Source of the DNA: Bufo bufo
Taxonomy: Eukaryota > Chordata > Amphibia > Anura > Bufonidae
Direction of reading: 5' to 3'
Length of the DNA stretch: 64,000 nucleotides
NCBI RefSeq assembly: GCF_905171765.1
Contig: NC_053391.1
Coordinates: 655,807,750-655,871,749 of the forward strand
A program made the position numbers and the translations under genes. This document shows, piece after piece, positions 10,351 to 18,663 of this stretch (its first letter is position 1; each line of letters begins with the position of its first letter). The notes beneath the pieces are model-generated. The model searched no databases. It was not told the DNA's origin and saw only the letters and a program-made list of their open reading frames with translations.

Positions 10351-11011
10351 GCCAGAATAAAACTACGACAGGCAATCCTGAATACTTTGCTTTCCCTCTC
10401 TGCTGTGCTAGTCTCTGGTTTCACTTTGATTCCTATTAGCTTCCGTTACTTATGAGAGTGGGGTATCCTGTGACCTGTTTTGCTGAGTAGGGTTCTTTGG
10501 CTTTGTTTTGCCTCTCAGAGGTAGCAAGTCCTTTTATATATTAGGAGTGGGCTACTCTCTGAGCTACTTTCCCAAAGCTCCTGCAACAGTGAGGGGAAAA
10601 TTCTCCCTCACTGCACCATGCTGCTTCACTATCTCGCTCCATCTCTCAACTCCACTCTCAACTCCACTACAGCTTCCTACAACACTTCCCTTGGTAGGAA
10701 GCAGGACTAGTCCACTTCTGCCCAAAAGGGGGGAGAATGGAATGGTAAGTTCCATTCTATCTAAAGGAACTCTCTGCCAGATACACTGTCACCTGCTGGA
10801 CAACCAGGCACAGTGCAGTAAATACAATACACAACAGTATTATTAAGGCACAGTATCAGAGGACCTGGAAATAAATACACAGTTGACATTCTCTGCTAGC
10901 CAGCTGACATTCTCTGCTAGCCATCAGACACAGTAGCTAGGTGTAAGAATGGTAGGGCCCCCTCTGCACCTTTTTTCACAGGTTGCCATACTCACAGTTA
11001 TGATTGACATG
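10351..11011. other. Unassigned stretch
   Basis: Contains a CT-rich piece and short repeats (CAACTCCACTCTCAACTCCACT near 10647, and a 20-bp direct repeat near 10888). Possibly part of an old LTR, since GAATGGAATGGTAAGTTCC-like text has a weak echo in the candidate LTR at 15560. No coding potential seen. Confidence 0.3.
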
Positions 11012-11410
11012 CATTTTACTCATTTTCGGCTAAAAATCATTTTTTCAATTGGTCTTTATTAAAAATATTGAGCCGTTCTGTCACAAAGGGTTAACTGTTT
11101 GTCTAGCTGTGTGAATGGTACTTTCACTTTGTGTCGGTCATGTAATAAACCTCATCTCAAAATTACTAAAAAGGTCATTAAACACTTATTTAAGCCACAT
11201 TCTTATCAGTAAGATAAGAACTGAGCTATAATGAGTGTTTATAAGGTCAGAGATCAGAGATAAGGAGCCGTCAGCTGAGCTGCCTGATGGAACAGAGAGA
11301 AAATTCAGATCCTGCTACTACAAAAACTCAGCCCTGTACAAAGAAAAGGGATCCAAATTTTTAATAAAGACGAATTGAAAAAACTATTTTTAGATAAAAA
11401 TGAATAAAAT
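11012..11410. mobile_element. MITE, family M1 copy 1
   Basis: The left end CATTTTACTCATTTTCGGCT and onward to about 11070 is mirrored at 11355-11410 (AATGAATAAAATG at the tip). Interior text with AACACTTATTTAAGCCACATTCTTATCAG recurs at 22597-22995 and 23030-23346, defining a dispersed family. Confidence 0.75.
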
Positions 11411-11527
11411 GAAAGAATTTTTTAAAAATGCCTTAAAGGTGTACATAGACTTTGAGGCCACCACATAGTATCAGGACCCTAAGTGCCCCACACACAATAG
11501 AATGCTCTCTATGTGCATCCCTCACAG

Positions 11528-11651
11528 TAAAATAATACCATTACCACAGTGTGAGGTCCCTTTAAAGGCTTCTGTCATCAGGACTATAATGATAGTCCTG
11601 ATGACAGAAGCCTTTAAAGGGACCTCACACTGTGGTAATGGTATTATTTTA
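11528..11651. repeat. Perfect palindrome: 60-bp arms, 4-bp loop
   Basis: Bases 11528-11587 are, base for base by eye, the reverse complement of 11592-11651, with AATG between. The arms contain CCTTTAAAGG and GATGACAGAAGCC, and the latter recurs at 12081-12107 as the end of a MITE. Confidence 0.95.
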
Positions 11652-11654
11652 ATT

Positions 11655-11926
11655 AAACTAGCTGACTTTAGACATGTGCTAACATCAGCTGAAACCAACA
11701 GTCTTTGTCCCTTCTTTCTATGTGCCTCCGTTTTTGGGAAAAATGAACTTTTATTTTATTCAAATGAGCCTCTAGGAGCAATGGGGGTGTTGTTCTTACT
11801 CCTAGAGGCTCTGTTCTCTCTCTTCTGGCCACGCCCTCATCATGTTGATTGACAGGGCCAGGCAGGATGACGTAAACCCTGCCACTGCTTCAGCTGACAT
11901 CAGCACATGTCTAAAGCCAGACAGTT
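11655..11926. mobile_element. Fold-back MITE body
   Basis: AAACTAGCTGACTTTAGACA at the left is mirrored by AGACATGTGC/TAAAGCCAGACAGTTT at the right (11898-11926), and GAGCCTCTAGGAG at 11766 by CTCCTAGAGGCTC at 11800. No gene. Confidence 0.65.
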
Positions 11927-12074
11927 TAAGGGTCCATTCACACATCCGTGTGTGTTTTGCGGATCCACGTAGCCGCAAAACACGGACAGCGGCAATGTAT
12001 GTAGAAATGTATGGGTCCGCAATTCCGTTCCGCAAAATGCGGAATGGAATTGCGGATGTGTGAATGGACCCTAA
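11927..12074. mobile_element. Small MITE, CACAC-box group
   Basis: The tips TAAGGGTCCATTCACACATCC and GTGTGAATGGACCCTAA are inverted, and inner TTTTGCGGATCC and CCGCAAAACAC boxes are also inverted. Length 148 bp. It sits in the MITE on its left, whose right tip GATGACAGAAGCCCTTTAA follows at 12107. Confidence 0.8.
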
Positions 12075-12107
12075 TAGCGATGTTCCTGATGACAGAAGCC
12101 CTTTAAG

Positions 12108-12290
12108 TGCCCTACACACAGTATGATTCTCCCATTAGTACCCTCATAAGGTATAAGATCCCCCAGAGTGATGACTCTTTTAGTGCCCCCCACACAGTAT
12201 GAGGTTCCCTTAAGTGCCCCCATACCGAGTGATACCCCCTTAATTGCCCACACACCCAGCACGATGCCCCTTTAGGTGCCCCTATAGACA
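12108..12290. repeat. Degenerate minisatellite-like tract
   Basis: Loosely repeated units with AAGTGCCCC..ACACAGTATGA. The same kind of unit is present left of the MITE cluster at 11470-11525, so the cluster was inserted into it. Confidence 0.55.
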
Positions 12291-13479
12291 GGGATGCCAT
12301 AATTTGCATAAAGAATAAACATTTTGTGTCACATTGCACCACTTTATTCAGCAGGATTAACCCCAACAGGCAACGTTAATGGGGTCGATCCAGCTGATAG
12401 GCGCTCATTAAGATTTTTTGCACTCCTCCTTATTCATCTCAACTTCCTGGTGCTGATGATTAGTATGTCTCGGGTTGTTCTAATGCAGGAAGCAAATAAG
12501 TAACAAGATAAGTAACAAGCGGTGCTAGGTGCTGAATATAAGACCACCCGGTCAGGTTTCTGTAAAACCCCTGCAATGGATACATGTTTAATTGTGAGAA
12601 CCACTTTGCTGTCTGAAAGCAAAAACATGCACCTCATTCACCAACGCGTTTCATTCGTGTGTTGCAGTGCCTCCTTGTGGCCACATGCCATTGCTGCAAC
12701 AGAATACAAGTCCAGATCCGTGTGCGCCATGTGTGAATCTGTATGGAGGGATACAGATTCCCTGTGGGACAAATGTTATATTAAGAGACTGAACCACCAA
12801 GATTATGGACAATGTTGTTTCCACCACCAAGCGTAATGTACTAAAACTGCGTATTGTAAAGTTTGTCTTTGTGCCAAAATGTGTTCCCCCTGCCTGCCTT
12901 ATTTCTAAGCCATCCAGTGCTCACCCAACCTATACAGATCCATGGTGGAAGGGCGCAAAAGGAGGGGACCAAGTGGTAGGCCCTATTAGAAATCACATCT
13001 CAAATTTACGGGTTATTCGATGAGTAATGTAAAAAAATGAAAATCAGACATCATATAGTACACAACATTCTCTTTCTAACAAAGCTAGAACCAGCTCTGT
13101 ACCTCACATGGATCCAGAGATCTCCCCATTCATTGTGCCAATTGTTCTGCTAGATATAGTTCAGGCTGGCAGCTCAAGGGGCGTGTATTTTCTCAGTGGG
13201 TTGTCCTGTCTGCTGTAGCTGGTGGCAGTTGAAGGATGGAACTAAGCATGCATGTCCACCTCAATCAGGTGGACACAGAAATTAGAGAAAGAGTGAACAG
13301 CAGGTGGCGCTATACAGATAGATTTCAGTGAATAACTCAGTGGCTATAATCCATTTTTAATTACGTGCAATTAGTACAAAAGTATTCAGATCCAGGTTCT
13401 GGTTAGAAATATGTAGAATTTTTTGAGGGACAACCCCTTAAAGATAAATCTAGACTACTTTTAGTGTGAACCTTTGTCT
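12291..13479. other. Unassigned stretch
   Basis: No reading frame or paired termini that I can defend. The phrase CCAACGCGTTTCATTCG near 12641 resembles a motif seen near the ends of Penelope-like elements, but nothing else supports that here. Confidence 0.3.
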
Positions 13480-13814
13480 AAGGGCTCATGCACACGACCG
13501 AATGCCCTCCGAGACATACGATCCGTGAGCGGGCCATATGTCCCGGAGCTGCATACATTGTGCGCATTAGAGCGCACAGCATAATAGGTTACTATGATAC
13601 TGTGTGCATCGGTGCGCCTGCGGGACTACCGTCCTGCACTCATATGATCATAGGAGTGCAGGACAGTAGTCCCGCAGGCGGCCCGATGCGCACAGTATCA
13701 TAGTAACCTATTATGCTGTGCGCTCCTGTGCGCACGATGTACGCAGCTCCGGGACATATGGCCCGCTCACGGATCGTATGTCTCGGAGGGCATTCGGTCG
13801 TGTGCATGAGCCCT
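13480..13814. mobile_element. Long fold-back MITE, arms about 165 bp
   Basis: Almost the whole 335 bp is one inverted repeat: AAGGGCTCATGCACACGACC at the left against GGTCGTGTGCATGAGCCCT at the right, and so on to the centre near 13646 (CATATGATCATAG). Only a few mismatches were seen. It belongs to the CACACGACCG-box group. Confidence 0.92.
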
Positions 13815-14026
13815 AATACAAACAAATCAGGGCTTAGGCTCTTTATCTGTCACAAGAACCTTACTCTTTCAATTATACCCATGAAGCACTAGTTAACACT
13901 CAAGAAAGGGTTAACTGTGCAGTGTGTTCCCATACAGTGTGACCCTATTGAGTTATTTTGACTAGTTGATTTCAGCTATTTGGCACGAAGGATGTATCCT
14001 TTGACATTGTTTGCCTTTTACTTTAA

Positions 14027-15188
14027 CCCTTAGAGGACTGGGCGATTTTCCCATTTTGCGGTTTCATTTTTCACTCCCAGCCTTCCAGAGTCATAACATT
14101 TTTATTTTTCCATTCATATAGCCTTATGAGGGCTTATATTGTGCAGGAGAAGTACTTTCTAATGGCCCCCATTACAGTTGCCTACAATGTAGTGGGAAGC
14201 GGAGAAAAAATTCCAAATGGGGTTGAATTGGAAAAAATGCAATTCTATCACAGTTTTTTTTTACAGCATTCACTATGCGGTAAACTTGACATGGTACCTT
14301 CATTCTCCAGGTCAGTACGATTACGATACCACAATTGTACAGTTTTTCTTGCTTTTAATAATGAAAAAAATTAAAAACCTTGAAAAAATGTTTTTTTTTT
14401 TACCATATTTTGACCCCTATAAGTGTTTTGTAGTTATGCGTACAGAGTTCATTTTTTGCAGGGCAATTTGTGATACCAGTTTGAAATGTGTGTGACCTTT
14501 TGATAATGTTTTATAAAAAAAAAATTGGGGAATTGAAGTGACAAAAAATTTCATATTAGCCATTTTTTCGTTACACCATTCATCATATGGGATTAATATT
14601 GTTAAATTTTAATACTACGGGCATTTTCTCACGCGGCAATGCCCATGATGTGTATTTTTTTTAATGTATTTTTATTTTGGAGAAAGGGGCGATTTGAACT
14701 TTTAATTATTTTTTTTATACTTTTAAAAACTTTTTTTTAATTTTTTTAAGTGATCCTTGGTGACTATAACTGGCAATCATTAGACTGCCGATTGTGTTCA
14801 TTGATGGCTATATAGCCATCATTGAACACTTCATTTTCAATATAACAATACAGTGCTGCCACCTAGTGGCCTGTATTGGTATGTTGCACTCATAGCTGCC
14901 AAAGCCTGCTTGAGGCTTCGGGCTATTAGTTTAGTGTAACACAGGGATGCTCAACCTGCGGCCCTCCAGCTGTTGCAAAACTACGAATCCCAGCATGCCC
15001 TAATAGCTGTAGGCTGTCCAGACATGCTGGGAGGTTGGGCATCCCTGGTGTAACAGGTTCCCTGATCTTAATCGGGGAATGCTGTTACAGGAGCGGGAGC
15101 ATATGGCTCCCACTTTCAGACTGCTCAGATGCCGTGGTTACAGGGGGGGGGGGCTTGCCAAAATCCCAACCATTCTTGCACATCCCCT
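14027..15188. mobile_element. TTAA-flanked non-autonomous element (third type)
   Basis: A TTAA at 14023-14026 is followed by CCCTTAGAGGACTGGGCG. The interior (CATATAGCCTTATGAGGGCTT, GTACTTTCTAATGGCCCCC, CTCCAGGTCAGTACGATTACG) is shared with the elements at 48374-50541 and 57075-58309. The right limit is set tentatively at the TTAA at 15189-15192. A hAT MITE (14942-15047) lies inside. Confidence 0.5.
14942..15047. mobile_element. 106-bp hAT MITE with perfect 8-bp target duplication
   Basis: Termini CAGGGATGCTCAACCTGCGG and GAGGTTGGGCATCCCTG are inverted. GTGTAACA occurs at 14934-14941 and again at 15048-15055. This is among the shortest complete hAT-type insertions one could expect. Confidence 0.92.
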
Positions 15189-16500
15189 TTAAAGAGGACC
15201 TGTTCCTTCTCCTGACATGCCTGTTTTTAGTTACTACTTGCAATCTCCGCATAATAACAATTCTGAATCTGGAGCATCTAATCTTATGACTGTATGTTGT
15301 GCCATTCCTCTATTATTCCTGCTAAGATGTTATGAATAAATTGCCAGCACTTTGCAATAAATGTCCATCTGGGTGTTAATGTAACGCCCCAGAGTGGCAT
15401 TACCACTCTTTTTGCACCCCCCACTATCCTTAAGGGTGTACCGCATGTATTTATCCTAGGTCCTTTACACTGAGTAAAAGTATTTATGGTTTAGTAACTG
15501 GTTTACATGTAATGTGCCTGGTTCACCAGCGGGTGGCGGTGTTTCTGGCAGAGATGAATTACCTAGAATGGAACCCCTTCCATTCTAATTCCCTCTCTAT
15601 AGAGGGAGGAGTTAGGTAGTTAGGAAGCAATTGAGAGCAGCCCCTGTAAGGGGAAGTCTGTGTATCAGCCAGTAGAGCATGGTCTGCTCTTTTGGGCCCA
15701 GAGGCCCCAGCTACAAGCCTCTGAAGCCAGGAGGGAAGTTTCCCTGAACCAAGATAAAGTAAGAGACAGACTACAAGAAGTTAAGTTATAGTTACAGCAG
15801 AAGAGGAAAAGTTTCCTATTTAATCCAGCTAACATAGCAGAGCTAAGAAAGCTACAGTATAGCAGTGCTGTGATTGTTGCAGAAGTGTTTGCCTGCCAGA
15901 ACTCAAGCCAAAAACCTGCTGATGGCCAAGATGAAGTTTGGAAGATTGTTCCTTGATGAAAGTTTATGCAAAGTAAAGCTGTGTTCAACGTTACTACAAG
16001 TCTGGACTCAATTATACCTCCATCATCCAAGTTATTCATCCCTTTTTGCACTGCTTCGTCCGACCCCATCTTGAATCCCAGGATATCCAGGTAGGAGCAC
16101 CGTGACACGTGCATACAACACCTTCAGAGAGATTGTAGGTCACTCTACAACATTCTGGCAATCCTACACCTGGGTACCAACGATCTACAAAGGGGACTCC
16201 ATGTCCTCGATGCTTAAATGCAACTAGCGTCATGACTACTTGCTCTGTAAGAGGGACATATATCGTAAAAAACTCCTAAGGGGCAAGGGATACCCCAGAT
16301 GCCGGGATTAGGGTATTGCATTACCAGTTGTGGATGGGTCCCTGCACAGTGTGGGATTGGCAGCACTGATTGGATAGTGTCAGACTATGTGCAGGGACAC
16401 ACCCTCAACTGGCAACACCCTGCTGGACCATTATTGCAGACTGCTTGCAATTAATTCATAAACTAGTGGGCATAATAGAGGAATGGCACAATATAGTGTT
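15189..16500. mobile_element. Old MITE-like repeat split by an LTR
   Basis: TGTGCCATTCCTCTATTATTCC at 15299 is mirrored by ATAGAGGAATGGCACA at 16472, and further inward GTTATGAATAAATTGC is mirrored by GCAATTAATTCATAA. The two halves flank the LTR-like segment at 15380-16320, so the repeat was there first. Confidence 0.6.
15380..16320. mobile_element. Candidate solo LTR
   Basis: The segment starts TGTAACGCCCCAGAGTGG and ends GGGTATTGCA, so it has the TG...CA ends of an LTR. Flanks are TTAA (left) and TTAC (right), a near match for a 4-bp duplication. It sits cleanly inside an older repeat and has no coding content. No second copy is in the window to confirm it. Confidence 0.45.
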
Positions 16501-16555
16501 ATATGTAAAGATGCTCTAGAAGTGTTATTTAATTGGGGTATGCTCATAGTTACTA

Positions 16556-18118
16556 CACTGCGTGCAGAATTATTAGGCAAATGAGTATTTTGACCACATC
16601 ATCCTCTTTATGCATGTTGTCTTACTCCAAGCTGTATAGGCTCGAAAGCCTACTACCAATTAAGCATATTAGGTGATGTGCATCTCTGTAATGAGAAGGG
16701 GTGTGGTCTAATGACATCAACACCCTATATCAGGTGTGCATAATTATTAGGCAACTTCCTTTCCTTTGGCAAAATGGGTCAAAAGAAGGACTTGACAGGC
16801 TCATAAAAGTCAAAAATAGTGAGATATCTTGCAGAGGGATGCAGCATTTTTAAAATTGCAAAGCTTCTGAAGCGTGATCATCGAACAATCAAGCGTTTCA
16901 TTCAAAATAGTCAACAGGGTCGCAAGATGCGTGTGGAAAAACCAAGGCGCAAAATAACTGCCCATGAACTGAGAAAAGTCAAGCGTGCAGCTGCCAAGAT
17001 GCCACTTGCCACCAGTTTGGCCATATTTCAGAGCTGCAACATCACTAGAGTGCCCAAAAGCACAAGGTGTGCAATACTCAGAGACATGGCCAAGGTAAGA
17101 AAGGCTGAAAGACGACCACCACTGAACAAGACACACAAGCTGAAACGTCAAGACTGGGCCAAGAAATATCTCAAGACTGATTTTTCTAAGGTTTTATGGA
17201 CTGATGAAATGAGAGTGAGTCTTGATGGGCCAGATGGATGGGCCCGTGGCTGGATTGGTAAAGGGCAGAGAGCTCCAGTCCGACTCAGACGCCAGCAAGG
17301 TGGAGGTGGAGTACTGGTTTGGGCTGGAATCATCAAAGATGAGCTTGTGGGGCCTTTTCGGGTTGAGGATGGAGTCAAGCTCAACTCCCAGTCCTACTGC
17401 CAGTTTCTGGAAGACACCTTCTTCAAGCAGTGGTACAGGAAGAAGTCTGCATCCTTCAAGAAAAACATGATTTTCATGCAGGACAATGCTCCATCACACG
17501 CGTCCAAGTACTCCACAGCGTGGCTGGCAAGAAAGGGTATAAAAGAAGAAAATCTAATGACATGGCCTCCTTGTTCACCTGATCTGAACCCCATTGAGAA
17601 CCTGTGGTCCATCATCAAATGTGAGATTTACAAGGAGGGAAAACAGTACACCTCTCTGAACAGTGTCTGGGAGGCTGTGGTTGCTGCTGCACGCAATGTT
17701 GATGGTGAACAGATCAAAACACTGACAGAATCCATGGATGGCAGGCTTTTGAGTGTCCTTGCAAAGAAAGGTGGCTATATTGGTCACTGATTTGTTTTTG
17801 TTTTGTTTTTGAATGTCAGAAATGTATATTTGTGAATGTTGAGATGTTATATTGGTTTCACTGGTAAAAATAAATAATTGAAATGGGTATATATTTGTTT
17901 TTTGTTAAGTTGCCTAATAATTATGCACAGTAATAGTCACCTGCACACACAGATATCCCCCTAAAATAGCTAAAACTAAAAACAAACTAAAAACTACTTC
18001 CAAAAATATTCAGCTTTGATATTAATGAGTTTTTTGGGTTCATTGAGAACATGGTTGTTGTTCAATAATAAAATTAATCCTCAAAAATACAACTTGCCTA
18101 ATAATTCTGCACTCCCTG
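16556..18118 (+). mobile_element. Tc1/mariner element, DD37E spacing, double-box ends
   Basis: The tips CACTGCGTGCAGAATTATT and CAGGGAGTGCAGAATTATT (complement of the right end) are flanked by TA (16554-16555, 18119-18120). A second, inner box TGCATAATTATTAGGCAAC occurs at 16737 and in complement at about 17914, so each end carries two related boxes separated by about 180 bp, like the IR/DR ends of Sleeping Beauty-type elements. Length 1563 bp. Confidence 0.93.
16774..17790 (+). pseudogene. Tc1/mariner transposase, one early nonsense codon
   Basis: The family start is most likely the ATG at 16774 (MGQKKDLTGS), because coding similarity continues in the same frame. A TAA at codon 11 (16804-16806) interrupts it, and from there the frame is open for over 320 codons to 17790. 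The helix-turn-helix half contains GCSIFKIAKLLKRDHRTIKR. The catalytic residues are all present: Asp in LWTDEMRV, Asp in FMQDNAPSH and Glu in NPIENLW. I count 37 residues between the last two, the DD37E pattern. The C-terminus LAKKGGYIGH is complete. Apart from the single stop, no frameshift was seen, so this is one of the youngest DNA transposons here. A GTG at 16819 is an unlikely start in a eukaryote. Confidence 0.9.
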
Positions 18119-18168
18119 TAAAACAGACACATCGGGAGAGGTGGGAGGTCCTCTTTAATGGACTAGAT

Positions 18169-18329
18169 CAGGGGTCAGCAAACTTCGGCACTCCTGCTGC
18201 CAAGAAACTACATCTCCTAGCATGCACACATGCTTGGCTGTTCTTATAACTCCCACAGAAGTGAATGGACCATTTTGAGAGTTGTAGTTTCACAACAGCT
18301 GGAGAGCTGGAGGTGGTTGCTGATCCCTG
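18169..18329. mobile_element. hAT-type MITE
   Basis: Ends CAGGGGTCAGCAAAC and GTTGCTGATCCCTG are inverted, with further inner similarity (GAAACTACATCTC against GAGAGTTGTAGTTTC). I see no perfect 8-bp flanking repeat: GACTAGAT before, CCCTACAG after. Confidence 0.75.
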
Positions 18330-18663
18330 CCCTACAGTAGATGATTATTTGATAGACTACTCATTGATTTATTTGTATCTGCCTGCGCATGTATGTATGT
18401 TGTTTATGTTATATACTGTGCATGTTATGTCTTTTGTTTTTTTCAAATCTGACGTAACATAGTAACATAGTAACATAGTACATAAGGCCGAAAAAATACA
18501 TTTGTCCATCCAGTTCGGCCTGTCATCCTACAAGTTGATCCAGAGGAAGGCAAAAAAAACCCTGTGAGGTAGAAGCCAATTTTCCTCACTTTAGGGGAAT
18601 AAAAAATTCCTTCCCGACTCCAATCAGGCAATCAGAATAACTCCCTGGATCAACGACCCCTCT

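Noticed and set aside
11528..11651. microRNA gene
   Set aside because: A perfect hairpin alone is not evidence; arms are repeat-derived and show none of the bulges or conservation expected of a miRNA precursor.
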